DNA of 64,000 nucleotides, taken from positions 186,001-250,000 of the forward strand of contig NZ_JARVWS010000001.1 of the NCBI RefSeq assembly GCF_029846275.1, read 5' to 3'. Each line of letters begins with the position of its first letter. The first letter of the stretch is position 1. Source of the DNA: Nocardioides sp. CER19. Lineage in GTDB: Bacteria; Actinomycetota; Actinomycetes; Propionibacteriales; Nocardioidaceae. The position numbers were made by a program, and so were the translations under genes. The notes below the pieces were generated by a model that was given only the letters and a program-made list of their open reading frames with translations, was not told where the DNA came from and ran no database searches. Shown here one piece after another: positions 49,039-59,813 of the stretch.

Positions 49039-49707
49039 GTGGCCGTGACTGACGAGGCGATCCTCAAGATCAAGGAGATGCTCCTCAGCGGGGACCTGCG
49101 CCCCGGTGACCGGCTCCCGCCGGAGAAGGAGCTGGGCGAGCGCCTCGGCCTCTCGCGCAACTCGCTGCGCGAGGCGGTCAAGGCCCTGGAGCTCATCCGC
49201 GTGCTCGACGTACGACGCGGGGACGGCACCTACGTCACCAGCCTGGAGCCGCGCCTGCTCCTGGAGGCGATCGGCTTCGTGGTGGACCTGCACCAGGACG
49301 GGACGGTGCTGGAGCTCTTCGAGGTGCGCCGCATCCTCGAGCCGGCCGCCGCCGCCATGGCGACCCGCCGCGCCGACGCCGACGACATCGCCCGGCTCAA
49401 CGCGCTGGTCGCCGAGGTCGCCCAGCAGACATCGGTGGAGGACCTCGTCGCGCACGACCTGGAGTTCCACCGCTGCATCAGCGAGATGTCGGGCAACTCC
49501 TACCTGAGCAGCATCCTGGAGCAGCTCTCCAGCAGCACCCTGCGGGCGCGGATCTGGCGCGGCCTCACCGAGGAGCGGGCGGTGGAGCGCACCCTCGCCG
49601 AGCACCAGGCCATCGTCGACGCGATCGCGGCCGGCGACGCCGACCTGGCGCGCTCCTGCCTGACGGTGCACATCAGCGGCGTCGAGCGCTGGCTGGCCAA
49701 GGCCTGA
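49039..49707 (+). CDS. GntR-family regulator, FadR/FCD type
   Basis: This is a 222-residue regulator. The winged helix covers residues 4-68 (KIKEMLLSGDLRPGDRLPPEKELGERLGLSRNSLREAVKALE). The FCD ligand domain, 90-215, has metal-type residues D and H in HDLEFHRCISEMSGN and in TVHISGVE. FCD regulators sense sugar acids and other carboxylates. Position next to the fucose block and an operator match at the dehydratase promoter make it a likely controller of that block. It starts with GTG at 49039. Confidence 0.9.
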   Translation: MAVTDEAILKIKEMLLSGDLRPGDRLPPEKELGERLGLSRNSLREAVKALELIRVLDVRRGDGTYVTSLEPRLLLEAIGFVVDLHQDGTVLELFEVRRILEPAAAAMATRRADADDIARLNALVAEVAQQTSVEDLVAHDLEFHRCISEMSGNSYLSSILEQLSSSTLRARIWRGLTEERAVERTLAEHQAIVDAIAAGDADLARSCLTVHISGVERWLAKA

Positions 49708-49715
49708 GCGGAGAC

Positions 49716-49754
49716 GGCGAAGGGCGGGGCGGCCGCAGCCACCCCGCCCTCGCC
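49716..49754. terminator. Bidirectional stem-loop between GntR and binding-protein genes
   Basis: GGCGA-A-GGGCGGGG pairs with CCCCGCCCTCGCC with one bulged A. It lies between convergent stops. Confidence 0.65.
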
Positions 49755-49779
49755 TCCGTCGACGGTCCCCGTCAGGGGG

Positions 49780-50745
49780 TCACTTGTAGAGGACCGCCTG
49801 GATCTTGGGGTCGTTGATGTTGGTCTTGTCGTACCAGTAGAAGCCGGTGTCGATGGTCTTCGGCAGGTCCTCGCCGTTGATCGCCTTCATCGCGGCCTTG
49901 ACCAGCTCGGCGCCCATGCCGACCGGGTTCTGGGTGATCGCGCCGGCCATGATGCCGTTGTTGATCGCGTCGATCTGGGCCTGCCCCGAGTCGAACCCGA
50001 CGACGACGATGCCCTTCTTGCCGCTCTCCTCGACGCCCTTGACGACGCCGATCGCGGAGCCCTCGTTGGAGCCGTAGATGCCGGCCACGTCGGGGTGCGA
50101 CTGGATGATCGACTTCGTGATGTCGGCCGACTTGGCCTGGTCACCGGCGCCGTACTGGACCGGGAGCAGGGTGATGCCGGGGGCGTTGGTCTTCATCCAG
50201 TCGATGAAGCCGTCACGGCGGTCGGTGCCGGACTTGCTGGTCTGGTCGTGGACGACCATCGCGACCGTGCCCTTGCCACCGAGCAGGTCGGACATGTGCT
50301 TGGCCGCCTCGGCGGCCGCCGCCTTGTTGTCGGTCGCGGCGGTGGTGAGGGGGATGTCGCTCTCGACCCCGGAGTCGAAGGCGATGACCGGGATGTCCGC
50401 GCTCTTCGCCTGGTCCAGCAGCGGCGCGGCCGCCTTGCTGTCCAGCGCCGCGAAGCCGAGGGCGTCGGGCTTCTTGGTGATGGCGTTGCTGAGCATGGTC
50501 ATCTGCTGCTCGACATCGGTCTCGGCCGGCGGCCCCTCGAAGGTGATCCGGGCGCCCTCCTTCTTCGCCTCGTCCTCGGCGCCCTGCTTGACGGCCTGCC
50601 AGAACTGGTGCTGGAAGCCCTTGGAGACGATGGCGATGTAGGGCTTGCCGCCGCCGGAGGCGCCGTTGTCGTCACTGCCGCAGGCGGCGAGCCCGAGCGC
50701 CAGCGTCACCGCGGCCGCTGCCGCTCCGACACGTCGGATGTTCAT
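49780..50745 (-). CDS. Sugar ABC transporter, substrate-binding lipoprotein (type 1, RbsB-like)
   Basis: This is a 321-residue lipoprotein with lipobox LGLAAC (C22). The type-1 periplasmic binding fold starts KPYIAIVSKGFQHQFWQAVKQGAEDEAKK. Blocks VIAFDSGVESD, VAGIYGSNEGSAIGVVKGVE and FDSGQAQIDAINNG are typical of RbsB/XylF-like proteins. It should bind the sugar imported by the two genes upstream in the operon. L-fucose is inferred from the pathway genes. It is the last gene of the operon, separated from the permease by 114 bp that contain a hairpin. Confidence 0.9.
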   Translation of the reverse strand: MNIRRVGAAAAAVTLALGLAACGSDDNGASGGGKPYIAIVSKGFQHQFWQAVKQGAEDEAKKEGARITFEGPPAETDVEQQMTMLSNAITKKPDALGFAALDSKAAAPLLDQAKSADIPVIAFDSGVESDIPLTTAATDNKAAAAEAAKHMSDLLGGKGTVAMVVHDQTSKSGTDRRDGFIDWMKTNAPGITLLPVQYGAGDQAKSADITKSIIQSHPDVAGIYGSNEGSAIGVVKGVEESGKKGIVVVGFDSGQAQIDAINNGIMAGAITQNPVGMGAELVKAAMKAINGEDLPKTIDTGFYWYDKTNINDPKIQAVLYK

Positions 50746-50815
50746 GAGTCACTCCCTTGTGCTGTTGATACTTCTGGTGGTGGGGGTGCGCCGGCCGCCG
50801 AGCAGACCGGTGGCG

Positions 50816-50834
50816 TGCCGGCAAGAGGCCGGCA
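50816..50834 (-). other. Intercistronic hairpin between permease and binding-protein genes
   Basis: TGCCGGC-AAGAG-GCCGGCA has perfect 7-bp arms. Such hairpins before a binding-protein gene in an ABC operon often protect mRNA ends and raise binding-protein levels. Confidence 0.45.
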
Positions 50835-50859
50835 GGAGGTCGAGCGGGCAGGCGGTTCG

Positions 50860-51851
50860 CTAGGCCTCCTTCTTGCGGATCATGTCCGCGTAGACGGCGA
50901 CGAGGATGACCACGCCGAGGATGACGTTCTGCCACTCCTGGGGGATCGACATGATCTGGAGGCCGTTGTTGAGGACCGAGATGATGAGGGCGCCGATGAG
51001 GGTGCCGACGATCGACCCCTTGCCGCCGGCGAGCGAGGTGCCGCCGATGACGACGGCGGCGATCGCCTGCAGCTCGTAGCCCTGGCCGGTCGCGGGCTGG
51101 GCGGACGCGAGCCGCGCGGAGATCATCACGCCGGCGAGGCCGATGAAGAGGCCGGCGAGCGTGTAGATGAGGATCTTCCAGCGGCGCACGTTGATGCCGG
51201 AGAGCGCGGTCGCCTCCTCGTTGCTGCCGATCGAGAAGGTGTAGCGGCCGAGGATGGTCCGGTTGAGGACGATGGCGCAGATGACCGTGGCGGCGAGCAG
51301 GACGAGCACCGCGTTGGGGAAGTCGAAGCCCAGCAGGTTGCCGGTCGAGATCTTCACGTAGCCGGGGTGGTCGGAGAAGTAGATCGGCGCGCTGTGGGAG
51401 ATCACCAGCGCGAGGCCCTGGGCGACCAGCATCATCGCCAGCGTCGCGATGAAGGGCGGGATCTTCAGCAGCGCGATGTTGACGCCGTTGACGAGGCCGA
51501 TGAGGCCGCCGAAGAGGACCGCGCCGAGGATGCCCAGCCAGATCGGCAGGTCCCAGTTGGTGATGAAGACGCCGGCCATCACGGCGCACAGCGTCATGCC
51601 GGTGCCGATCGAGAGGTCGATGCCGCCGGTGATGATGACGAACGTCGTGCCGAGCGCCAGCGTGCCGATGACGACCGTGGAGAAGAGGATGCTGGTGACG
51701 TTGCCGTAGGTGAAGAACGTCGAGTTCGCGATCGAGAAGAACGCGAAGATGACGATCAGGCTGGCGAAGGCCAGCAGCTGCTGCAGACGGCTCTTCAGCC
51801 CGCCCAGCCAGCTCGGCATCGCGGCCGTCTCGGCCGCGGTGTTGAGGGTGC

Positions 51852-51855
<4 letters not shown>
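50860..51855 (-). CDS. Sugar ABC transporter, permease (RbsC-like)
   Basis: This is a 331-residue permease with about ten TM segments. The opening is a hydrophilic 25 residues, and FVIITGGIDLSIGTGMTLCAVMAG (TM3-4) and AIAAVVIGGTSLAGGKGSIVGTLIGALIISVLNNGL are BPD_transp_2 hallmarks. It works with the ATPase upstream and the binding protein downstream. The ATG at 51855 overlaps the ATPase stop by 4 bp. Confidence 0.94.
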
Positions 51856-53437
<1,582 letters not shown>

Positions 53438-53441
<4 letters not shown>

Positions 53442-53875
53442 CGGGCGGTTCCTCTCTGCCCGTCGGGCGCCGGCACGACGCCCTTGCGGACGATGACGTT
53501 GCCGTAGGTGCGGATCTCGCCGGTGCGGACCACGAGGTACGCCGATCCGGCGACGTCGTAGAACGCGTGCCGGTCCACGAAGCGGACGCCGTCGAGACCG
53601 ACGCCGGCCGCGTCGGCGAGCTCGCGCTGCACCGGCAGCACCTCACCGTCTGCGCTGGCCATGAGGTCGACCGCCGGGCGGTCGTCCAGCGGCAGCACCG
53701 AGCACACCGCGCGGAGCAGGTCGGGCGTGGTGATGCCCGGGAAGTCGAGGAGCCGATCCGCGAGGCGGTCGGCGGGAAAGTGAGCGTCCGCCAGGCAGAC
53801 CGCATCCGAGTGACCCATCGCGTCGAGCGCGGCGAGCAGGTCGCCGGTCAGCAAGGGGTCGAGGCCGAGAAGCAC
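53438..53875 (-). CDS. fucU: RbsD/FucU-family sugar mutarotase
   Basis: This 145-residue protein interconverts sugar anomers (alpha/beta). The start MLLGLDPLLTGDLLAALDAMGHSDAVCLADAHFPA contains H22 and D30, matching the FucU/RbsD active site. FucU-specific choice over RbsD is supported by DLLRAVCSVLPLDDRPA and the surrounding pathway. The GTG at 53875 has AGGAGG 8 nt before it. It starts the transport operon, directly after a promoter with a LacI-type operator. Confidence 0.9.
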
Positions 53876-53888
53876 GTGGAACCTCCTC

Positions 53889-53934
53889 CAGAAATCGATT
53901 TCTGTACCGTAGAGGTGACGCGCGTCACCGTCAA
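53889..53934 (-). promoter_or_regulatory. fucU promoter with LacI-type operator and CRP-like palindrome
   Basis: Read on the minus strand, TTGACG (53929-53934), 17 bp, TACGGT (53906-53911) is followed by CAGAAATCGATTTCTG (53889-53904), a perfect 16-bp CG-centred palindrome of LacI-operator form covering the predicted start site. The spacer itself is mostly the perfect palindrome GGTGACGCGCGTCACC (53914-53929), with the GTGA-N6-TCAC pattern. Confidence 0.65.
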
Positions 53935-53954
53935 CCGGCCACGACGGGGGGCAC

Positions 53955-54782
53955 TCATCGGGCCGCTCCGATCCGGTAGACCCGGGCGGCCGTGGCGCCG
54001 AGGACCTCGTCCCGCTCGGCCGGCGCGAGCTCGCCCACGAGGGCGCTGACGACGTGCCAGTGGGGGTCGTAGCCGCCGTCGGGGACCGTCATCGGCCAGT
54101 CGCCGCCGTAGAGCAGCCGCGCCGGCCCGAAGGCCTCGAGCGCGAGCTCCCACACCGGGCGCAGGGCCTGGGTGGTGAAAGGCTGCCCGGGCGACTGCAG
54201 CCCGGACACCTTGGCGACCGTGTTCGGCCGCTCGGCGAGGGCGCGCAGCGTCTTCTCCCAGGCGGTCATCGCGTCGGTGCCGCGCGGCGGCTTGCCGAGG
54301 TGGTCGACGACGATGGTGAGCTGGGGGTGGTCGTCGGCGAAGGACGCCAGGCCCGGCAGGTGGCGGGGCCAGGCGTCAGGGACGTCGAGCGGCAGGCCGC
54401 GGGCGGCGAGCAGCCCGAGGCTCTCGCGGACCGCCGGCAGCTCGAGGAAGTCGTCGCGGGGGTCGTCGTGGACCAGGTGCCGCACGCCGCAGAGCCGGTC
54501 GCCGTACGCGTGGAGCTGCGCGGCGGCCGTGGCCGGGTCGTCCAGGCGGACCCAGCCGACCACGCCCGCGACGAACGGGTCGCCGGCCGCAGCCAGCATG
54601 GCGCGGGTGTCGGCCTCGGTGTCGGCCGCCTGGACGAGGACAGCGGCGTCGACGCCGGCGGCCGCCAGCTCGGTGCGCGCGTCGGCGAGCGAGAACGTCC
54701 GGTCGAGCGGGCCCGGCGGGATCCAGCCGTAGTCGCCGCTGGCCAGGTCCCACAGGTGCAGGTGGGCGTCGATGACAGCCAT
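53955..54782 (-). CDS. Amidohydrolase-family lactonase, probable L-fuconolactonase
   Basis: This is a 275-residue amidohydrolase_2 TIM barrel. The metal motif is AHLHLWDL (H7, H9). LVQAADTEADT, GVVGWVRLDD and LPLDVPDAWPRHLPGL precede the DHLGKPP block that carries the third ligand Asp/His pair. COG3618 members hydrolyse L-fucono-1,5-lactone or related lactones. In context it opens the lactone made by the AKR enzyme to L-fuconate. The ATG at 54782 overlaps the AKR stop by 1 bp. Confidence 0.88.
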   Translation of the reverse strand: MAVIDAHLHLWDLASGDYGWIPPGPLDRTFSLADARTELAAAGVDAAVLVQAADTEADTRAMLAAAGDPFVAGVVGWVRLDDPATAAAQLHAYGDRLCGVRHLVHDDPRDDFLELPAVRESLGLLAARGLPLDVPDAWPRHLPGLASFADDHPQLTIVVDHLGKPPRGTDAMTAWEKTLRALAERPNTVAKVSGLQSPGQPFTTQALRPVWELALEAFGPARLLYGGDWPMTVPDGGYDPHWHVVSALVGELAPAERDEVLGATAARVYRIGAAR

Positions 54783-55765
54783 CACGGCACCAGTCCCTCG
54801 GTCGCCAGGTCGGCCCACAGCGCCTCGGGGACGTCGGCCGCCAGCCGGGCGGCGTTCTGCCGCACCTGGTCGGGACCGGCGCCGCCGACGACGACAGCCC
54901 GCACGACCTCGTGGCGCAGTGGGAAGCGCAGCGCGGCGGTCGGCAGGTCCACGCCATGGGCGCGGCAGACCTCGGCGATCCGGCGGGCGCGGGCGAGCAG
55001 CCCGGGCGGCGCGGGCTCGTAGTCGAACCGCGCGTCGTCGCGGGGTTCCGGTCCCGCGGTCAGGCCGGAGTTGAAGACAGCGGCGGCGACGACGCCGACC
55101 CCGTGCTTGCGGCAGGCCGGGAGCACCTCGTCGGCCGCTGAGGTGTCCACGAGGGTGTAGCGGCCCGCGACCATGAGGAGGTCGACGGCGCCGGAGGCGG
55201 CGGCTCGCGCCAGCGCGTCGTTGACCATCGAGCCGACGCCGACCGCGCGCACCAGGCCCTCGTCACGCAGCGCCGCGACCGCCGGGAGGCCGTCGCCCAG
55301 CGCGCGGTCGAGGCCGCCCTCGACATCGGCTCGCTCGGGGTCGTGCAGGTAGACCACGTCGACGGCGTCGAGGCCGAGCCGCTCGAGGGACTCCTCCAGG
55401 CTGCGGCGTACGCCGGCGGGCGTGAGATCCCACTGCCGGCGGAGGTCGGCCGGGACGACGAAGTCGTGGGCGAGGTCGAGCGTCCCGGCGCCGGCCGGAT
55501 CGGGGACGAGCAGACGCCCGACCTTGGTGGAGAGCGTGAAGTCTGCGCGCGGCTTGGTGGCGAGGAAGGCGCCCAGCCGGCGCTCGGACAGGCCGAGGCC
55601 GTAGTGCGGCGCGGTGTCGAAGTGCCGGATGCCGGCCTCCCAGGCGGCCTCGAGGATCGCGTGCGCCTGCTCGTCGCTCAGGGCGCGATAGAGGTTGCCG
55701 ACGTTCGCCGCGCCGTAGCCGAGCCGGCCCAGCGAGGCCGGGGCCGGCTCAGCCGCGCGAGCCAT
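54782..55765 (-). CDS. Aldo/keto reductase, probable L-fucose dehydrogenase
   Basis: This is a 327-residue AKR of the pyridoxal-4-dehydrogenase/D-threo-aldose 1-dehydrogenase type. The tetrad is D50, Y55, K81 and H141 ([35 protein letters not shown]). It should oxidise the anomeric carbon of L-fucose to L-fucono-1,5-lactone. It overlaps the dehydratase gene by 17 bp, so translation is coupled. D-arabinose or L-galactose may be co-substrates, as in related enzymes. Confidence 0.88.
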   Translation of the reverse strand: MARAAEPAPASLGRLGYGAANVGNLYRALSDEQAHAILEAAWEAGIRHFDTAPHYGLGLSERRLGAFLATKPRADFTLSTKVGRLLVPDPAGAGTLDLAHDFVVPADLRRQWDLTPAGVRRSLEESLERLGLDAVDVVYLHDPERADVEGGLDRALGDGLPAVAALRDEGLVRAVGVGSMVNDALARAAASGAVDLLMVAGRYTLVDTSAADEVLPACRKHGVGVVAAAVFNSGLTAGPEPRDDARFDYEPAPPGLLARARRIAEVCRAHGVDLPTAALRFPLRHEVVRAVVVGGAGPDQVRQNAARLAADVPEALWADLATEGLVP

Positions 55766-57035
55766 GGCGGTAGGTCTCGAGCGCTGCCTCGAGCATCTCC
55801 GCGCCGCTGCCCGGCGCGGTCGGCGTCACATAGTGCCCGTCGCTGATGACCACCGGCGTGACGAAGTGCTCGTGGAGGTGGTCGACGAACTCCACGACCC
55901 GGCCCTCGGTGCTCCCCGAGACCGCGACGAGGTCGAACATCGACAGGTGCTGCACGACCTCGCACAGCCCGACGCCGCCCGCGTGGGGGCAGACCCGCAC
56001 GCCGAACTTCGCGGCAAGGAGCAGGATCGCGATGTTCTCGTTGACGCCGGCGACGCGGGTCGCGTCCAGCTGCAGGACCTGCAGCGCCTCGGCCTGGAGC
56101 ATCTGCTTGAAGATCACGCGGTTGGCGACGTGCTCGCCGGTCGCCACCGGGATCGGCGCGACGCCCCGCGCGATGGCGGCGTGGCCGAGGATGTCGTCCG
56201 GGCTGGTCGGCTCCTCGATCCAGGCCACGTCGTAGGGCGCGAGCTCGCTCATCCAGTCGACGGCCTCGGCGACGTCCCAGCGCTGGTTGGCGTCCACCGC
56301 GATCGCGATGTCGGGCCCGACGACCTCCCGCGCGATCGCCAGGCGGCGTACGTCGTCCCGACGGTCGGCGCCGACCTTGAGCTTGATCTGGGTGAACCCC
56401 TCGGCCACCGCCTCGCGGCAGAGCCGGGCCAGCTTGTCGTCGTCGTAGCCGAGCCAGCCGGGCGTGGTCGTGTAGGCGGGGTAGCCGGTGCGCAGGAGGT
56501 CGGCCTCGCGCTCTGCCCGGCCGGCGACCGCCTGGTGGAGGATCTCCAGCGCCTCGTCGCGGGTCAGCGCGTCGCTGAGGTAGCGGAAGTCGACGAGGTC
56601 GACGATCTCCTCGGGGCTCAGCGAGGCGAGCAGCTGCCACAGCGGCTTGCCCTCGCGCTTGGCCCGCAGGTCCCAGGCCGCGTTGACGACCGCGCCGATC
56701 GCCATGTGCATGATGCCCTTCTCCGGGCCCAGCCAGCGCAGCTGGCTGTCGTGCACGAGCTCGCGCCAGAAGCCGCCCAGGTCGCCGAGGACCTCCTCGA
56801 CGTCACGGCCGAGCACGTGGTGCCGGAGCAGGTCGATCGCCGCCACCTGGACGTCGTTGCCGCGCCCGATCGTGAAGACGAAGCCGTGTCCGCTCATCCC
56901 GTCGGCCGCGTCCGTACCGATCCGGACGTAGGCCGCCGAGTAGTCGGGGTCCGGGTTCATCGCGTCCGACCCGTCGAGGGACAGCGACGTCGGGAACCGA
57001 ACGTCGTCGGTGTCGAACGTCGTGAAGCGGCTCAC
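55749..57035 (-). CDS. fucD: L-fuconate dehydratase (enolase superfamily)
   Basis: This 428-residue enzyme removes water from L-fuconate to give 2-keto-3-deoxy-L-fuconate. Enolase-fold hallmarks: catalytic K218 and K220 (QIKLKVG), metal ligands D248 (VDANQRW), E274 (IEEPTSPDD) and E301 (TGEH), plus the H351/D324 dyad (HAGGVGLCE). The N-terminal [20 protein letters not shown] and the [23 protein letters not shown] block match characterised FucD proteins closely. The GTG at 57035 has AAGGAG 8 nt before it. It is the first gene of the minus-strand operon. Confidence 0.95.
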   Translation of the reverse strand: MSRFTTFDTDDVRFPTSLSLDGSDAMNPDPDYSAAYVRIGTDAADGMSGHGFVFTIGRGNDVQVAAIDLLRHHVLGRDVEEVLGDLGGFWRELVHDSQLRWLGPEKGIMHMAIGAVVNAAWDLRAKREGKPLWQLLASLSPEEIVDLVDFRYLSDALTRDEALEILHQAVAGRAEREADLLRTGYPAYTTTPGWLGYDDDKLARLCREAVAEGFTQIKLKVGADRRDDVRRLAIAREVVGPDIAIAVDANQRWDVAEAVDWMSELAPYDVAWIEEPTSPDDILGHAAIARGVAPIPVATGEHVANRVIFKQMLQAEALQVLQLDATRVAGVNENIAILLLAAKFGVRVCPHAGGVGLCEVVQHLSMFDLVAVSGSTEGRVVEFVDHLHEHFVTPVVISDGHYVTPTAPGSGAEMLEAALETYRHGSRG

Positions 57036-57073
57036 GGGTCTCCTTCGGGATAGGTTGCGTGCTGCCGACAACC

Positions 57074-57117
57074 GGTGACAGCGGTCACACCCTAGACATC
57101 GGATGTTTTGTTGGTCA
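57074..57117. promoter_or_regulatory. Divergent control region of the dehydratase and hydrolase operons
   Basis: Minus-strand promoter TTGACC (57112-57117), 18 bp, TAGGGT (57089-57094) for fucD. The spacer holds ACATCGGATGT (57096-57106, perfect 11-bp palindrome) that matches the GntR promoter spacer at 49008-49020. GGTGACAGCGGTCACA (57074-57089) lies at the predicted start. A second inverted repeat TGTTG-GT-CAACA starts at 57109. Confidence 0.6.
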
Positions 57118-57220
57118 ACAGGCTCGACAGGGCCGTTTTCGATCCGTAATCTCGCCTGCGTCCCCTCGAAAGATCCGACGACTGCCGCCGCCTCATCTGC
57201 AGCGGTGTGACGGGAGCACC

Positions 57221-58081
57221 ATGAGATTCGCCCGCCTCGGCCCGCTCGGCGCCGAGCGACCCGTCCTCGTTCGCGAGGGCACCGGCTACGACCTGTCCGC
57301 CATCACGCCCGACATCGACGGCGCTTTCCTCGCCGCCGGCGGCCCGGCACGCGCGGCCGCCGCTCTCGCCGCGGGCGAGCTGCCGCAGGTCGACCTCGAC
57401 GGACTGCGCGTCGGCGCACCGATCGCGCGTCCGGGCTCCGTGCTCTGCATCGGCATGAACTACGCCGCCCACGCGGCCGAGTCGGGCTCGGCTCCTCCGG
57501 AGGTGCCGATCCTGTTCCTCAAGACGTCCAACACGGTCGTCGGTCCCGACGACGAGGTGGTCATCCCGCGCGGCAGCGACAAGACCGACTGGGAGGTCGA
57601 GCTGGGCGTCGTCATCGGCCGCCGGGCGGCCTACCTCGACTCACCGGACCAGGCGATGGACCACGTCGCCGGCTTCGTGCTCGCCAACGACGTCTCCGAG
57701 CGCACCTTCCAGCTGGAGGTCTCGGGCGGCCAGTGGAGCAAGGGCAAGTGCGCTCCCGGCTTCAACCCGACCGGGCCGTGGCTGGTCACCCCCGACGAGC
57801 TCGACCACACCGCTCTCGGCCTGCGCAGCTGGGTCAACGGCGAGCCACGCCAGGACTCCTCGACCGCCGACATGATCTTCTCGGTGGAGCACCTCGTGCA
57901 CCACCTCTCCCAGTACCTCACCCTCGAGCCGGGCGACCTGATCCTGACCGGCACGCCCGAGGGCGTCGCGCTGTCGGGTCGGTTCCCCTACCTGCGGGAC
58001 GGCGACGTCGTCGAGGTGGAGATCGACGGGCTCGGACGCCAGCGCCAGACGTTCGTCGCGTGGACGGAGGAGGCACGATGA
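57221..58081 (+). CDS. Fumarylacetoacetase-family hydrolase, probable 2,4-diketo-3-deoxy-L-fuconate hydrolase
   Basis: This is a 286-residue FAH protein. Metal ligands E125, E127 and D157 are in [11 protein letters not shown] and [21 protein letters not shown] and [11 protein letters not shown] and [10 protein letters not shown] are family blocks. It should hydrolyse L-2,4-diketo-3-deoxyfuconate to pyruvate and L-lactate, ending the fucose route. FAH enzymes of similar sequence are also acylpyruvases, so the role rests on context. It overlaps the SDR gene by 4 bp. Confidence 0.88.
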   Translation: MRFARLGPLGAERPVLVREGTGYDLSAITPDIDGAFLAAGGPARAAAALAAGELPQVDLDGLRVGAPIARPGSVLCIGMNYAAHAAESGSAPPEVPILFLKTSNTVVGPDDEVVIPRGSDKTDWEVELGVVIGRRAAYLDSPDQAMDHVAGFVLANDVSERTFQLEVSGGQWSKGKCAPGFNPTGPWLVTPDELDHTALGLRSWVNGEPRQDSSTADMIFSVEHLVHHLSQYLTLEPGDLILTGTPEGVALSGRFPYLRDGDVVEVEIDGLGRQRQTFVAWTEEAR

Positions 58082-58830
58082 AGGACTTCGACGGTCTGGT
58101 CGCCGTGGTCACCGGCGGCGCGAGCGGCATCGGTGCGGCGATCGCGACCACCCTGCAGGAGCGGGGCGCACGGGTCGCCGTGCTCGACCTCGACCCCAGC
58201 ACGGCGCCGCCCGGCACGCTCGCGGTCCGGGCCGACGTCACCGACGACGCGTCGGTCCGCGAGGCCGTCGACACGGTCGTGCGGGAGCTCGGCCGGCTCG
58301 ACGTCGTCGTCAACAACGCCGGCATCGGGGCGCAGGGCACCGTCGCGGACAACTCCGACGAGGAGTGGCACCGGGTCTTCGACGTCAACGTGCTCGGCGG
58401 AGTGCGGGTCAGCCGGGCCGCGCTCCCCCACCTGCGCGAGTCGCCGTCGGCCGCGATCGTCAACACGGGCTCGATCGCCGCGACCGCCGGGCTGCCGCAG
58501 CGGGCGCTCTACAGCGCCAGCAAGGGCGCCGTACTCGCCCTCACCCGGGCGATGGCGGCCGACCACCTCTGGGAGGGGATCCGGGTCAACTGCGTCAACC
58601 CGGGCACGGCCGACACACCGTGGATCGGTCGCCTGCTCGACCAGGCGGACGACCCCGCCGCGGAGCGGGCCGCGCTCGAGGCCCGGCAGCCGCACGGACG
58701 CCTGGTGAGCGCCCAGGAGGTGGCCGACGCCGTCGCCTACCTGGCCAGCCCGTCGTCGCGCTCCACCACGGGTACGACGATCGCGGTGGACGGTGGCATG
58801 AACGATCTCCGGCTCCGGCCGAGGTCCTGA
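58078..58830 (+). CDS. Short-chain dehydrogenase, probable 2-keto-3-deoxy-L-fuconate dehydrogenase
   Basis: This is a 250-residue classical SDR. The cofactor loop VTGGASGIG is at 11-19, NNAG at 79-82, and catalytic S132, Y145 and K149 (YSASKG). NCVNPGTADTPWIGRLL and GTTIAVDGGMND end the domain. It should oxidise the C4 hydroxyl of 2-keto-3-deoxy-L-fuconate, NAD+-linked. The Asp in VLDLD (37-39) fits NAD(H) preference. Confidence 0.9.
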   Translation: MKDFDGLVAVVTGGASGIGAAIATTLQERGARVAVLDLDPSTAPPGTLAVRADVTDDASVREAVDTVVRELGRLDVVVNNAGIGAQGTVADNSDEEWHRVFDVNVLGGVRVSRAALPHLRESPSAAIVNTGSIAATAGLPQRALYSASKGAVLALTRAMAADHLWEGIRVNCVNPGTADTPWIGRLLDQADDPAAERAALEARQPHGRLVSAQEVADAVAYLASPSSRSTTGTTIAVDGGMNDLRLRPRS

Positions 58831-58850
58831 CGCCGTACTCTCGGCGCACC

Positions 58851-59807
58851 ATGGCCACGATCTATGAAGTCGCCGCGAAGGCGGGCGTCTCCCCCGCCAC
58901 CGTGTCACGCGTCTTCAACGGGATCACGGTGAGACCGGGCTACGCCGAGCGCGTCCGGGCGGCGGCCGAGGAGCTCAGCTTCGTCCCCAACCGGACCGCC
59001 CGGCGGCTACGGCGGCAGGCCTCCGAGGTGATCGCGCTCGTCATCCCCGACATCGAGAACCCGTTCTTCACCGCGCTCGCCCGTGGGGTCGAGGACCGGG
59101 CGATGGCCGGCGGGTTCTCGGTCGTCCTCTGCAACAGCGACGAGCAGCCGGAGAAGGAGACGCGCTACCTCCAGGTCGCGCTCTCGGAGCACATGGCCGG
59201 CGTCGTGCTCGCGCCCGCCGGCGACCACCCCGAGCTCGACGCCCTCCTCGGCCGTTCGACGCCGGTGGTCGTCGTCGACCGACAGGCGCCGCACCACGAC
59301 CTCGACACGGTCGTGATGGACGACGAGGCGATCGGTCGCGACGAGACGCTCCGTCTCTACGACGGCGGTGCCGCGCTCGTCGCCTGCATCACCGGCCCGA
59401 CCGGCGTCGGCACCGCCCACCGGCGTGCCGAGGGCTGGGCCGAGGCGTTCGCCTCACGGAGCCCGGACGCGGACCCCGCGACCTACCTCGAGCGGGCCGA
59501 CTACCGCGTCGAGGGCGGCCACACCGCGATGGAGCGGCTGCTCGACCTGCCGACCCCGCCTGACGCCGTCCTCGTCGCCAACAACCTGATGGGCGTCGGC
59601 GCGACCCGGGCGCTGGCCGAGCGCTCGTCCGACGTCACGCTGCTCATCCTCGGCGACCTGCCGTTCGGGATGTTCCCGCGGCCGGGCAGCCGGGTCGTCC
59701 CGCTCCCGGCCCGCCGGCTGGGCACCGAGGCCGCCGACCTGCTGCTCGCCCGGATCAAGGGCGACCGCACTCCGACCCGGACGGTCGTCCTCGACGCCGG
59801 GCTCTGA
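58851..59807 (+). CDS. LacI-family regulator of the fucose genes
   Basis: This is a 318-residue repressor. The helix-turn-helix is at 3-26 (IYEVAAKAGVSPATVSRVFNG), hinge near 45-58 (RRLRRQASEVIALVIPD), then the periplasmic-binding-like ligand domain. The ligand pocket sequence FSVVLCNSDEQPEKE and VVVDRQAPHHD is conventional. It is the third gene of the plus-strand operon, 20 bp after the SDR stop. It likely binds the CG-centred palindrome at the fucU promoter. Confidence 0.92.
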   Translation: MATIYEVAAKAGVSPATVSRVFNGITVRPGYAERVRAAAEELSFVPNRTARRLRRQASEVIALVIPDIENPFFTALARGVEDRAMAGGFSVVLCNSDEQPEKETRYLQVALSEHMAGVVLAPAGDHPELDALLGRSTPVVVVDRQAPHHDLDTVVMDDEAIGRDETLRLYDGGAALVACITGPTGVGTAHRRAEGWAEAFASRSPDADPATYLERADYRVEGGHTAMERLLDLPTPPDAVLVANNLMGVGATRALAERSSDVTLLILGDLPFGMFPRPGSRVVPLPARRLGTEAADLLLARIKGDRTPTRTVVLDAGL

Positions 59808-59813
59808 CGGGAG

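Noticed and set aside
50730..50742. Third copy of the GntR motif (GTCGGATGT) near the binding-protein start
   Set aside because: It lies inside the first codons of the signal peptide, matches only eight bases and is not in promoter position.
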